DNA of 36,331 bases from an uncultured beta proteobacterium (GTDB taxonomy: Bacteria; Pseudomonadota; Gammaproteobacteria; Burkholderiales; Burkholderiaceae_C). Position numbers and translations under genes: made by a program. The notes beneath the pieces were generated by a model. The model had not been told where the DNA came from. It searched no databases and saw nothing but the letters and a program-made list of their open reading frames with translations. The stretch is from NCBI GenBank assembly GCA_903853895.1, contig CAINUX010000142.1, positions 1 to 36,331 of the forward strand, written 5' to 3'. This document shows positions 1-7,993 of this stretch, piece by piece. Each line of letters starts with the position of its first letter. Within the stretch, counting starts at the first letter, position 1.

Positions 1-1620
1 GAACCTGCGGGTGATGCCGCGCAGGTTCAGGCAGTCCGTCAATGGGTCATGGTTGACCATGAACTCCAGTCGCTCAATGGCCTGAACCCGCTCGGTGATG
101 TCTTGCAGGGTTCCTTCCACAATCGCGCCGTCCATGGTCGATGCCTTGATGGAAAACCAGTGGTCAAGTTGCGTGTCGGTGTTTTGGACGTGGGTCTGCA
201 GTTCGATGGCATTGCGGGCACCGGACGATTGCAAGTGCGCGATCGCATCGGCAATCTTCATCTCAAAAATTTGCGTCAAACGGGTCGGTGCATCAGGCGC
301 AACACCCTTCAGCATGGACTGGAAGGCGGGGTTTGTCTTGAGCAAAAGACCGCCTAGTCCCACCGTGAACAAACCGATGGGAGAGTCCTGGTAGGCCGCG
401 TGCAGCATCTTCTGCGCCGCAATTTTTTCCAATCGCTCGGTGCGCATGTGCTCGGCCATTGCCAACGATGCCAATAGCGCAGAGGCAATCGCGGCGGTCA
501 CATGGTTCATGCCCACCAACAACGTGAGTTGCCCGGTCGCAGCGGCCACCACTTCAGTCAAACTGGACAACGTCGCAATGGCGATGGACGCCGCATACCA
601 GCCAGCAACGCGAGAATGCGTTTTTCTCAGAATCTTGAAAAGATACCAGGCAATGATGGCTGTTCCCACAGCTGTGCAGGGCCAGATTGCGAGAAGTGTT
701 TGCTCGAACGTGAGCACAAGCGGCAGCACCGCAAAAACCAATGCCAACGTTTGCAAGGCTGCCAACGCCAAGCCGGCCTGGAGCGCGTCCAACTCCTTCT
801 TGAAGAGCTGACTGAACAGTGCCACTGTCATCGACGAGTAGAGGCTGACCGTCCACTGCCGCATATCAACCACCAGCGACGGGTCGACCGCGATCCCAAA
901 CAGATCCCAATCGGTCCCGGCTGACAGCGAGGCCATGCGCATATTGAGCAGCAACCAACCCACGAACGTCCAATAGAGCCCGCTGCGATTTACCCAGGCG
1001 GTCAGCAGCATGAAAAGTGCCAGCATCCCAATGCCCGCCTCAATCATGGCACCCGAATTTCGGTGGGAATCCTGTGCGTTGCGCAAAGCATCCACCGGCC
1101 ACGCACGGGCCGATATCTTCGCCGGACCACGGAATGCCGCCTTACACAATATCTTGCCAAGCGGGTGACCCGGTTTCGCTGAGAGTGCAAAGCCGCCGCG
1201 ACTTTCCGAAAGTTGTCCTGTCGTGCTCCAGCGATTGGCGTCTCCCAGCAGCACGTCGGTGGAGGAATCCCAGCAGGTCAACGCGATGGCGTGGCGGGAG
1301 GGGAAATCCACAACCTGAGCAACGCTATCGAACTGACTCCCGACGTCCAGGGAAACCCAAAAATCACTTGTGGACAGCTGGGTCGCAAACGAATCGGTGG
1401 GTTGACTGGCCCGCAGAAGATCCAATACGGCCTTGTGTTCGGGCGCTGGCAATGAGGCATCTTGCATCCATACCCGCACAGGCAGCTCTGTTGCAGGAAC
1501 CGCGTCCACCTGTGCCAGCTTCAACAGGAGCGCTCCACCCGCTATCGCAACCAATAGGGTTGGAAAAATGATGGCCGCGAGCCCGGCGAGCAACGCTTCG
1601 ATTTGCCTTCGTATTGCCAC
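1..1620 (-). CDS. Membrane diguanylate cyclase, 7TM sensor-PAS-GGDEF (3' end outside window)
   Basis: This is the N-terminal 540 residues of a larger protein; no stop is reached before base 1. I translated the minus strand from the GTG at 1620, the first usable start after an in-frame TGA; the ribosome site is weak, so the start is moderately sure. A hydrophobic helix (about residues 11-35) is followed by an extracytoplasmic region (about 36-190), then a block of several membrane helices (about 192-395) resembling the 7TMR-DISM sensor fold. A PAS domain (about 405-510) ends in the typical DITERVQAIERLE linker, followed by NHDPLTDCLNLRGI, the first strand/helix of a GGDEF domain. The GGDEF active site itself lies outside, so catalytic competence cannot be judged, nor whether an EAL domain follows. 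The likely role is synthesis of cyclic di-GMP in response to an envelope signal. Confidence 0.82.
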   Translation of the reverse strand, partial: MAIRRQIEALLAGLAAIIFPTLLVAIAGGALLLKLAQVDAVPATELPVRVWMQDASLPAPEHKAVLDLLRASQPTDSFATQLSTSDFWVSLDVGSQFDSVAQVVDFPSRHAIALTCWDSSTDVLLGDANRWSTTGQLSESRGGFALSAKPGHPLGKILCKAAFRGPAKISARAWPVDALRNAQDSHRNSGAMIEAGIGMLALFMLLTAWVNRSGLYWTFVGWLLLNMRMASLSAGTDWDLFGIAVDPSLVVDMRQWTVSLYSSMTVALFSQLFKKELDALQAGLALAALQTLALVFAVLPLVLTFEQTLLAIWPCTAVGTAIIAWYLFKILRKTHSRVAGWYAASIAIATLSSLTEVVAAATGQLTLLVGMNHVTAAIASALLASLAMAEHMRTERLEKIAAQKMLHAAYQDSPIGLFTVGLGGLLLKTNPAFQSMLKGVAPDAPTRLTQIFEMKIADAIAHLQSSGARNAIELQTHVQNTDTQLDHWFSIKASTMDGAIVEGTLQDITERVQAIERLEFMVNHDPLTDCLNLRGITRRF

Positions 1621-1796
1621 GGGCTTAGGTGCAAGCAGCCATAAAACTTTTCAGGGTAATCATGGGTTGACGGGAACCTCGATGTGGGAAAAATGCATGG
1701 TATCTCAATACCGCGTTTGGCGTCGCATTCGCTGCAAAAATCATAGCGGTCCAGGCACTGCGCCTTTGACAGAAAGGTGAGCCACTCTGCAAGTCG

Positions 1797-2696
1797 CTAC
1801 GCCCCCAAAATTTTCGCCGCCGCCTTAACGGCCTGGGTCAGCCGTTGCGCAGAAGCCGACTCGCGGGCCCAGTGGTGCCAGTACAACGGCACGTACACCG
1901 CACTGCCCGGCAATACTTCCACCAGTGGCAGCGGATCTCGGCGGGCAGCCAGAAGCAGATCGGAAGCCATGCCCCAGCCCATGCCACTGGCCAACGCACT
2001 CTCAAACGCGTCCACAGCGGGCACGTGGTGGCGTGGGTACTGGGGCGCCTGCAGATGAAAGTGCTGCGCCAGAAACAGGTCCTGCAAGCCATCCCTGCGG
2101 TTGAAGATTACTGCCGGTGTTGCCAACAGCCGGTGGGCGGTCACCGCGCCTGACCGGGACTGGCACTTTTGAACCAGCGCGGGAGACCCCACGCAGCGGT
2201 ATCGCATGACCCCCAAAGGCTCGGCCACGCAGCCACGCATGGCCGTGGCCTGGGTGCTTACGCAGGCCACAACATCGCCGCTCTTGAGCGCCTCGTGTGT
2301 ATGTTCCTGGTCATCGATCATGATGTCCAGCAACAGAGGATGGCGCGCCAGCGTGCCCGCCACGCCGGGCAGGAACCAACTGGACAGCGAATCGGCATTC
2401 ACCGCTACGCTCAGGCTTTGCCAATGGGCGCCTGCCCCGGACCGCTGAGTGCGACTCTCCAGAAGGTCGGCCTCCATCATCCGGACCTGCTTGATGTGGG
2501 CCAACAAGCTTTGGCCGGCGGGTGTAGCGCGCACCACTTTGCCACGCACCAGCACGCGTTGACCCAGAGTTGTCTCCAGCGCCTTGATGCGCAGTGAGAC
2601 CGCACTCAGCGTCAGGTTCAGGGTAGTGGCAGCGGTACCAAAGCCTCCATGCTCCAGCACGGCAGCCAGCGCTTCCAGTTGTCTGGCATCCAGCAT
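1797..2696 (-). CDS. argP: LysR-type regulator, ArgP/IciA-like
   Basis: A full-length LysR regulator of 299 residues. The N-terminal winged helix-turn-helix (about residues 4-62) has the ArgP-type pattern LDARQLEALAAVLEHGGF, followed by the linker helix and a periplasmic-binding-like effector domain (about 90-295). A good ribosome site (CGGAGG, 2705-2710 on the plus strand read as complement) sits 8-9 bases before the ATG. It is divergent from the LysE/ArgO-type exporter, the standard arrangement for ArgP/LysG, which activates export of basic amino acids when arginine or lysine accumulates. The target assignment is from family knowledge and context, not shown by the sequence. Confidence 0.88.
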   Translation of the reverse strand: MLDARQLEALAAVLEHGGFGTAATTLNLTLSAVSLRIKALETTLGQRVLVRGKVVRATPAGQSLLAHIKQVRMMEADLLESRTQRSGAGAHWQSLSVAVNADSLSSWFLPGVAGTLARHPLLLDIMIDDQEHTHEALKSGDVVACVSTQATAMRGCVAEPLGVMRYRCVGSPALVQKCQSRSGAVTAHRLLATPAVIFNRRDGLQDLFLAQHFHLQAPQYPRHHVPAVDAFESALASGMGWGMASDLLLAARRDPLPLVEVLPGSAVYVPLYWHHWARESASAQRLTQAVKAAAKILGA

Positions 2697-2718
2697 CGAC
2701 GTGGCCTCCGTTAAAAAT

Positions 2719-2746
2719 ATTCAAATCAAATCAAGTTTAATTGAAT
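2719..2746. promoter_or_regulatory. Inverted repeat between argP and the LysE-type exporter
   Basis: ATTCAA (2719-2724) and TTGAAT (2741-2746) form a perfect 6-bp inverted repeat across an AT-rich 28-bp stretch in the 113-bp divergent intergenic region; TCAA-N6-TTGA (2731-2744) is nested in it. LysR regulators bind interrupted dyads in such gaps, so this is the best candidate ArgP site. Binding is inference. Confidence 0.4.
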
Positions 2747-2809
2747 AGTCTTCAAAAGTATCGGTATCCAGAACATAGTCGAACCGTCAGTCACCCGTTA
2801 CACACAGTT

Positions 2810-3466
2810 ATGCCCACCCTCTCTGCCCTGCTACCGATGGCGCCTGCATTCAATGCCGGTCTGGCCCTGAGCCTGTCACTCATCATGGCGCTCGGCGCGC
2901 AGAACACCCACGTCATCCGCATGGGTCTGCAGGGCCAGCATGTGTTGCTCACCGCGGTCGTGTGCATTGCGTCCGACATTCTGCTGATTGGCCTGGGAGT
3001 ATTGGCGATGGCGGAGCTGGGTGGCCTGGGCGCGGGTTTGAAAACGGCGTTGATTGGGGGTGGCGTGGTGTTCCTGTTGGTCTATGGGGCGCAGGCCTTC
3101 GCCCGCTTTCGGGCCGCAGCGCCAGCCCAGACTGACCATAACGCCGAGCCTGCATGGGTGCCCATGAACCGCCGTCAAGCCACCCTGGCAGCACTCGCCT
3201 TCGCCTGGCTCAACCCCCACGCCTGGCTGGACACTGCGGTGCTGATTGGCACTGCTTCACTGGCCTGGGGCATACCCGGCAATGCAGCCTTTGGCGCAGG
3301 CGCTGCTGCGGGATCAGCGCTCTGGTTTTGCGCCCTGAGCCTGGGCGTTTTCTGGTTAGGCCGGCGGCTTCAGAGCCCTGCGATCTGGCGCGCGCTGGAT
3401 GGTATGGTGGCCCTGATGATGTGGGGCACCGCACTGGCTCTGCTGTGGGACCTGCTAACGCCTTAG
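2810..3466 (+). CDS. LysE/ArgO family amino-acid exporter
   Basis: An inner-membrane exporter of about 218 residues, the usual LysE size, with about six hydrophobic segments. The N-terminal helix carries SLIMALGAQNTHVIRMG, matching the LysE/ArgO signature (x-L-G-x-QN near the start of the family). I chose the ATG at 2810; the open frame also extends to a TTG at 2741, but that would add 23 non-hydrophobic residues and run through the likely operator. No strong ribosome site is visible before 2810, and an in-frame ATG at 2837 is also possible. Divergence from the ArgP-like gene supports export of arginine, lysine or a related amino acid; substrate cannot be read from the sequence. Confidence 0.88.
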   Translation: MPTLSALLPMAPAFNAGLALSLSLIMALGAQNTHVIRMGLQGQHVLLTAVVCIASDILLIGLGVLAMAELGGLGAGLKTALIGGGVVFLLVYGAQAFARFRAAAPAQTDHNAEPAWVPMNRRQATLAALAFAWLNPHAWLDTAVLIGTASLAWGIPGNAAFGAGAAAGSALWFCALSLGVFWLGRRLQSPAIWRALDGMVALMMWGTALALLWDLLTP

Positions 3467-3470
3467 CGCC

Positions 3471-4151
3471 TTACGGTGCGCGCATGCCGGCAAGCATGGC
3501 GTGCACCAGTGCACGCGCGTCGGCCAGCGCAGCAGGCGTGTCCACCGGCTGGTGCGCCAGCGCTTCAATTGCACCATACAGCAGCCCCAGAATCAGGCGT
3601 GCACGCAAGCGCACATCGCCCGGAGGAAGGTAACCCGCAGACTGCAGCGTGCGCACGGTTTGCACCATCGCGCCCAGCCCATGGCGTTCGCGGATTTCGA
3701 GCCAGCCCTGCGTGCCCAACACGGCCGGTGCATCGGTGAGACCAATGCGGCGGCCTTCGGCATTCATGCCGGCTTGCAAAAAGGCGTCAATGGCCGCGAG
3801 AAAGGCTTGCCAGGGGTCGGCACCGCTGGCCAGCGCCTGTGCGCGGGCCCGGGCGGTCAGAGCGACCAGGCCAGCATCAAGTTCTTCAGCAACTGCCGCA
3901 AACAGGCCCTTTTTGTCCCCGAAGTGGTGGTACAGCGCGCCGGTGGTCACTCCCGCTTCGGCGCAAATCGCGCCCAGAGCGGTCGCCTCAAAGCCCAGTT
4001 GACCGAAGAGCTTGCGCCCCGCCGCGCGCAAGGCAGCCTGGGTCGATGTGGCATTGGCTTTGCGCCCATCCACCGGCGTGGCGGGAGCCGATGTCAGGTC
4101 GGGCTCTTGCGCCGACGCGGTCTTTTGTGATTGGGGTTTCATCTGTCGCAT
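3471..4151 (-). CDS. TetR family transcriptional regulator
   Basis: A TetR-type repressor. After a low-complexity N-terminal tail of about 30 residues, the helix-turn-helix reads FEATALGAICAEAGVTTGALYHHFGDKKGLF, a textbook TetR DNA-binding region, followed by an all-helical ligand/dimer domain. The frame opens at a TTG (4160) but the ATGs at 4151 and 4142 are more plausible; I give the first. The stop lies 4 bases past the exporter's stop, so the two genes converge almost end to end without a visible terminator. It is divergent from the DUF1304 gene with a dyad in the 90-bp gap, so it probably controls that gene and itself. The inducer is unknown. Confidence 0.88.
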   Translation of the reverse strand: MRQMKPQSQKTASAQEPDLTSAPATPVDGRKANATSTQAALRAAGRKLFGQLGFEATALGAICAEAGVTTGALYHHFGDKKGLFAAVAEELDAGLVALTARARAQALASGADPWQAFLAAIDAFLQAGMNAEGRRIGLTDAPAVLGTQGWLEIRERHGLGAMVQTVRTLQSAGYLPPGDVRLRARLILGLLYGAIEALAHQPVDTPAALADARALVHAMLAGMRAP

Positions 4152-4164
4152 GCGTGACAAAATA

Positions 4165-4181
4165 ACATAACGTAATTATGT
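4165..4181. promoter_or_regulatory. Candidate TetR operator
   Basis: ACATAA (4165-4170) and TTATGT (4176-4181) make a perfect 6-bp inverted repeat with a 5-bp spacer, extendable on both sides with one extra base. It lies between the divergent TetR and DUF1304 genes, just upstream of the TetR start, where an autoregulatory TetR operator is expected. Assignment is from position and symmetry only. Confidence 0.5.
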
Positions 4182-4243
4182 ATTCTACTTACTTTCGTTA
4201 GAGCAACACCATTGCATTCATCTTTTTAAAGGAAATTTTCCCC

Positions 4244-4603
4244 ATGCTGATCGCTGCCAAAGTTCTCGCCGGCCTCGTCCTCTTTATCCACGTCTATATC
4301 TTCCTGCTCGAAACCGTCCTGTTTGAGAGCCGGGGCCGCAAGGTGTTTGGCCTGACCAAAGAAAACGCCGCCATCATGAAACCTGCCATGTCCAACCAAG
4401 GCTGCTACAACGGTTTTCTCGCGGTCGCGCTGGCCCTCGGCTTCCTGCTGCCCGATGCGGCAACCGGCCGTGCCTTCACGATTTATGGGCTGGCTTGTGT
4501 GGCAGTGGCGGGCGTCTGGGGAGCCATGACCGTTCAGATCCGCATCCTGTTTGTGCAGACCATTCCCGCCGTGCTGGGGTTGGCCGCTCTGTTCTTGGCC
4601 TAA
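4244..4603 (+). CDS. DUF1304 family membrane protein
   Basis: A 119-residue integral membrane protein with four hydrophobic helices, matching the DUF1304 family in length and in the conserved pattern HVYIFLLETVLFESRG at residues 16-31 and NQGCYNGFLA around residue 52. A clear ribosome site AAAGGAA (4228-4234) sits about 9 bases before the ATG. Its function is not known; members are often placed next to TetR regulators, as here. The stop codon overlaps the stop of the convergent AmpR-like gene (shared bases 4600-4603), and a stem-loop inside that gene probably ends its transcript. Confidence 0.88.
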   Translation: MLIAAKVLAGLVLFIHVYIFLLETVLFESRGRKVFGLTKENAAIMKPAMSNQGCYNGFLAVALALGFLLPDAATGRAFTIYGLACVAVAGVWGAMTVQIRILFVQTIPAVLGLAALFLA

Positions 4604-5463
4604 ACCACGCCCAACAACCAGGTTCGAAACGCCCGCATCGCGGGCGTGCTTTCCTTCGACAGCAGCCGGGTCAGCCAGTAGCCACCCACATCCACCTCCA
4701 GATCAAAAGGCTGGGCCAGGCGGCCCTGTTGCAGCTCGCGCAAAAACATGCGCGGCGGCGCCAACGCCACACCCTCACCCACCATGGCGGCTTGCACCAT
4801 CAGGGCCGATGCATCAAACAAGGGGCCACGCGGGGTAATGCCGCTGGCCCCCGCAGCAAGCAGCCAAGCCTGCCAGTCCGCATTGCGGTAGGAGCGCAGC
4901 AAAGTGAGCTTGCTCAGGTCATCCGGGTGGCGCAGTTGCTCCAGCACCTCGGGCGCACACAGGGGCGACAGGGGTGCGGCCATCAGGTGGTCGGCCTCCA
5001 CGCTGCGCCAGGCGCCGTCGCCAAACCGGACGCAATAGTCCAGGCTTTCGGCTGATAAATCAACCTTGTTGTTGTGGGTCAGCAGGCGCAACTCAATACG
5101 CGGGTGTTGATTGCGAAAGTCGGCCAGCCGCTCCAGCAGGAAGCCTACGGCAAAAGTGCCCACCACGCCCAGCGTCAACACCTCCATCGGCCCACCGGAT
5201 CGAAACGCATCGATCTGGCGCTCAATACGGGCAAAGCTGTCCGCCACCGTGGGAGCCAGCGTGTTGCCTTCGTCCGTGAGCACCAGGCCGCGCGCGGTGC
5301 GGCGGAACAGCGACCGTCCAATGTGCTCCTCCAGCGCCTTGACCTGGTGGCTGACGGCGGCCTGGGTCACACACAGTTCGTCGGCGGCACGGGTGAAGTT
5401 CAGATGCCGCGCGGCGGCGTCGAAGGCACGCAAGGTATTCAAGGACAAACGACTCAAGGGCAT
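4600..5463 (-). CDS. ampR: LysR-type beta-lactamase regulator, AmpR/PenR-like
   Basis: A 287-residue LysR regulator of the AmpR/GcvA branch. The N-terminus PLSRLSLNTLRAFDAAARHL closely follows the AmpR pattern, with the helix-turn-helix at about residues 18-45 (FTRAADELCVTQAAVSHQVK) and an effector-binding domain from about residue 90. I use the ATG at 5463; the frame extends upstream to 5550 but the added residues are not family-like and would cover the promoter region. It is divergent from the class A beta-lactamase across a 101-bp gap, the classical ampR/penR-bla layout, in which the regulator senses muropeptides or UDP-MurNAc-pentapeptide and induces the enzyme. Inducibility is inference from that layout. 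Confidence 0.87.
   Translation of the reverse strand: MPLSRLSLNTLRAFDAAARHLNFTRAADELCVTQAAVSHQVKALEEHIGRSLFRRTARGLVLTDEGNTLAPTVADSFARIERQIDAFRSGGPMEVLTLGVVGTFAVGFLLERLADFRNQHPRIELRLLTHNNKVDLSAESLDYCVRFGDGAWRSVEADHLMAAPLSPLCAPEVLEQLRHPDDLSKLTLLRSYRNADWQAWLLAAGASGITPRGPLFDASALMVQAAMVGEGVALAPPRMFLRELQQGRLAQPFDLEVDVGGYWLTRLLSKESTPAMRAFRTWLLGVV
4629..4656 (+). terminator. Intrinsic terminator-like hairpin inside the convergent LysR gene
   Basis: ACGCCCGC (4629-4636) and GCGGGCGT (4640-4647) form a perfect 8-bp stem with a 3-base loop, followed by a T-rich run GCTTTCCTT. It lies 26 bases after the DUF1304 stop and within the 3' coding end of the AmpR-like gene. It would terminate plus-strand transcription; the U-tract is imperfect. 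Confidence 0.5.
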
Positions 5464-5564
5464 GTTGACTATGAGAAAAAGTATGGACAGACGCCAAAAA
5501 TCATAGCTTGTTGTATTGAACCGTTTCGACAGAATCCGGTTTTCTTTCACAACGAGGCAATACC

Positions 5565-6485
5565 ATGGATATCAACACCTTTACCCGACGCCAGACCCTG
5601 CTAATAGCCGGCACCAGCCTGCTGCTGCCCTTTTCCGGGGTGGCCCGAGCGGGTGCTCTTCCAGCGTTCGACCCCAAAGCCCTGGCCGCACTGGAGCGCA
5701 AAGTGGGCGGGCGCCTGGGCGTCTCCGTGCTGGACACTGGCAGCGGGCAGTTGGTTGGCCACCGGCTGGATGAGCGCTTTGGCATGTGTTCCACGTTCAA
5801 GATGCCGTTGGCCGCCGCAATTCTGCGCGAGATCGACCAGGGTCGGCTGCGGCCCGACCAGTGGGTTCCCTATGGGCCTGCGGATACGGTGCCCCACGCC
5901 CCCATCACCCAGAAACACTTGCAGCGTGGCGGTATGACCGTGGTCGCACTGGCCGAGGCCGCCCAAACCACCAGTGACAACGTGGCGGCCAATCTGCTGC
6001 TCAAGCTCGTTGGCGGGCCCGCCGGGTTCACGGCCATTCTGCGCACTTGCGGCGACACCGTCACCCGGCTGGACCGGTATGAGCCGCACATGAATCACGT
6101 GAGGGGACAGGACGCGCGGGACACCACGACCCCCGCCGCAATGGCACGCACCACAGAGCGCCTGCTCACCGGCGACTGGCTGTCCAACGCATCAAGGGAG
6201 TTGCTGATCGGCTGGATGGTGGCCACCACCACCGGCGAATTGCGGATACGAGCGGGCCTGCCCAACGGCTGGCGTTCCGGTGACAAAACAGGCACGGGCT
6301 GGGCTCCGCAGATGCCGAACAAATACAACGACGTGGCGATCACCTGGCCACCCGGCAAAGCACCCTTGGTCATCAGCGCCTTCTACGAGTCGGCGCGGCC
6401 GCACAAGGGGGGGATGCGTGACCAGGACCAAGCCGTGCTGGCCGAAGTAGGCCGTATTGCCGCGACCTGGAGCGCAACAATTTAG
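5565..6485 (+). CDS. bla: Class A beta-lactamase, Tat-exported
   Basis: A periplasmic serine beta-lactamase, 306 residues, typical length. The N-terminus has a twin-arginine motif (TRRQTLL, residues 7-13), a hydrophobic core and a likely cut after ARA (about residue 29), so export is probably by Tat, as in Burkholderia Pen and Stenotrophomonas L2 enzymes. All catalytic motifs are present: S-x-x-K as CSTFK (S76, K79; Ambler 70 and 73), SDN (137-139; Ambler 130-132), the omega-loop Glu in RYEPHMN (E173 and N177; Ambler 166 and 170), and KTG (241-243; Ambler 234-236). A Cys precedes the active serine, but no Cys follows KTGT, so the C69-C238 disulfide of KPC/NMC-type carbapenemases is absent. 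GAGG (5554-5557) is a well-placed ribosome site. Substrate range cannot be told from these residues. Confidence 0.95.
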   Translation: MDINTFTRRQTLLIAGTSLLLPFSGVARAGALPAFDPKALAALERKVGGRLGVSVLDTGSGQLVGHRLDERFGMCSTFKMPLAAAILREIDQGRLRPDQWVPYGPADTVPHAPITQKHLQRGGMTVVALAEAAQTTSDNVAANLLLKLVGGPAGFTAILRTCGDTVTRLDRYEPHMNHVRGQDARDTTTPAAMARTTERLLTGDWLSNASRELLIGWMVATTTGELRIRAGLPNGWRSGDKTGTGWAPQMPNKYNDVAITWPPGKAPLVISAFYESARPHKGGMRDQDQAVLAEVGRIAATWSATI

Positions 6486-6501
6486 CTATCAATATAGGAG
6501 C
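6485..6501. repeat. Short interspersed repeat, GCTATCAAT type
   Basis: GCTATCAATATAGGAGC starts on the last base of the beta-lactamase stop codon. It resembles the 17-mers at 14966, 24319 and 33699. The rest of the 65-bp convergent gap to the DUF3999 gene shows no convincing terminator. Confidence 0.4.
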
Positions 6502-6550
6502 GAAATTCGATTATTCCACGAGGGCTGGATGCCTATTTAACCAAGAACAA

Positions 6551-7993
6551 TTAGCGCGGTCGGGCGGCCAGCTGGCGCGTCAGCGAATACGCCACCGCCC
6601 CCAGCACCAGCACCCCCAGGCCCAGCACCAGCCACAGCAACACGCTGCGCAGCGAAGTCCCAGCGGGCAGCCAGGCCGTCGCTGCACCGGCCAGCGCACC
6701 CGCGGGCTGCTCCTCAACGCTTGCAACGGTGGCCAATGGCAAGGCGTTCAAGCGATCCGGCGCAACCGAACCCAGCAAGGATGCATCCACGGCTGCTGGC
6801 GCAGTGTTGGTGCGGCCAGCCGCCAACGTGAACGGCCCCGCACCGGAGGCCAGAAACGCCAGTTGCAGCGGTGCAAATTCCACTGTGGCCTGCAAGCCAC
6901 CGGGTGGCAGGGCAGCGCCCTGGCTCGTCTCGACCCGCAGTGCCCGCACCGACGCGCCGTGCATCGGCGTTGGCGGGTTGCTGCTGCCTTGGCCCACAGT
7001 ATCCAGACGGTAGACGACCGAAGACGCCAGCGTGCGCCAGGGCTGCGCCGCATCGCCGCGGCCCTGGATGCGCACCGGCACCAGGGTGTTGTCCTGCACC
7101 GCCTGCAGGTGCAGGGTCGCCAGCGGGGTGGCAAACGGCAGCGTCCAATGCAATGCGTTGCTGCCATCCGCCGTGCCCAGCGGCAAGGCAGAACGCACAG
7201 GGGCAGGCGCAGTCTGCGTTGATGCCACGCGCCCGACCAGCGAACGCACGTTGACCCCCGCCTGACCGTTCCAGGCCAGACGCAGGTAACGCCCTTGCAC
7301 AATCAGCGGTTGCCGCAGTTCCAGCGTGGTGCTGCCGGGTGCATCGGCGCCATCAAACTGGAACAACGGGCCCTTGGTGGCCACCGTGCTCCAGTCCTTC
7401 AGATCGGCACTGGTCGAGACGGTGATGGGCACCAGCGCGTTGTGTGGCAGCTCAAGCGCCAGGACCAGTGCCTCCAGCGCCTGCTTCTCTGTGCGCATAT
7501 CGAACAGGGCCGCTTGCAACGGCTGTGCACCCGCCGCCAGTGCGTCGGGGCCGGAATCGGCGTTGTCCATGCGTACCCACGCCGTACTGTGCTGCCCTGC
7601 CGATTCGACCCGCACCTCCACACCACCGCGCGGGGCTTTTTCAGCGCTGGTGGCGGCAAACAGCGGGTAGGCCTTGTAACTGCCGGTTTGCACCACCAGC
7701 GCCGCGCGGTTCACATCGGCGCTGCCCAGCAGCGCAAAGGGCACCACCGCACCGGCCGCATTGAACACTCGCAGATCGTGCGCCGCGCTGTTTTGCATGC
7801 GCAGCAACGCCGGCACCGGCACGTCGACCCGCACCAAGCTGGCGCCAGTCGGCAGTGCCAAAGTGCCCCGCCAGGCAAACTCGCTGGGCAATGGTGCATC
7901 GGCCGCCGCAGCGTCTACCCCGCTGCCGACCAGCGCCAGGCAAGCCAGGCCGGTGGCCCACACACCGCCACACCAGGGTGATGAAACTCTCAT
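6551..7993 (-). CDS. DUF3999 family exported membrane-anchored protein
   Basis: A 480-residue protein with an N-terminal signal peptide (hydrophobic run about residues 12-25, cut near AAAADAP), a long extracytoplasmic beta-rich region, and one C-terminal membrane helix (about residues 450-472) followed by a short basic tail. This matches DUF3999 in length, topology and partner. Its ATG overlaps the stop of the upstream DUF2339 gene (ATGA, 7990-7993), so the two are translationally coupled. Biochemical function is unknown. The ectodomain appears to hold repeated beta-sandwich-like segments (for example around LVRVDVPVPALL and LHWTLPFATPLATLHL), consistent with binding rather than catalysis, but I see no catalytic motif. 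Confidence 0.82.
   Translation of the reverse strand: MRVSSPWCGGVWATGLACLALVGSGVDAAAADAPLPSEFAWRGTLALPTGASLVRVDVPVPALLRMQNSAAHDLRVFNAAGAVVPFALLGSADVNRAALVVQTGSYKAYPLFAATSAEKAPRGGVEVRVESAGQHSTAWVRMDNADSGPDALAAGAQPLQAALFDMRTEKQALEALVLALELPHNALVPITVSTSADLKDWSTVATKGPLFQFDGADAPGSTTLELRQPLIVQGRYLRLAWNGQAGVNVRSLVGRVASTQTAPAPVRSALPLGTADGSNALHWTLPFATPLATLHLQAVQDNTLVPVRIQGRGDAAQPWRTLASSVVYRLDTVGQGSSNPPTPMHGASVRALRVETSQGAALPPGGLQATVEFAPLQLAFLASGAGPFTLAAGRTNTAPAAVDASLLGSVAPDRLNALPLATVASVEEQPAGALAGAATAWLPAGTSLRSVLLWLVLGLGVLVLGAVAYSLTRQLAARPR

Noticed and set aside
1753..1765. AGGC/GCCT stem between the ArgP-like and cyclase genes as a terminator
   Set aside because: Only four pairs, and the T-run on the minus strand is about 10 bases away.
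2169..2597. 142-residue plus-strand frame
   Set aside because: Antisense to the ArgP-like regulator.
5519..5541. AACCG/CGGTT dyad as AmpR operator
   Set aside because: Arms are 5 bp with a 13-bp spacer and do not resemble the T-N11-A LysR pattern; not better than chance in this gap.
6279..6330. KPC/NMC-type carbapenemase signature in the beta-lactamase
   Set aside because: Cys precedes the active serine but the residue after KTGT is not Cys, so the diagnostic disulfide cannot form.
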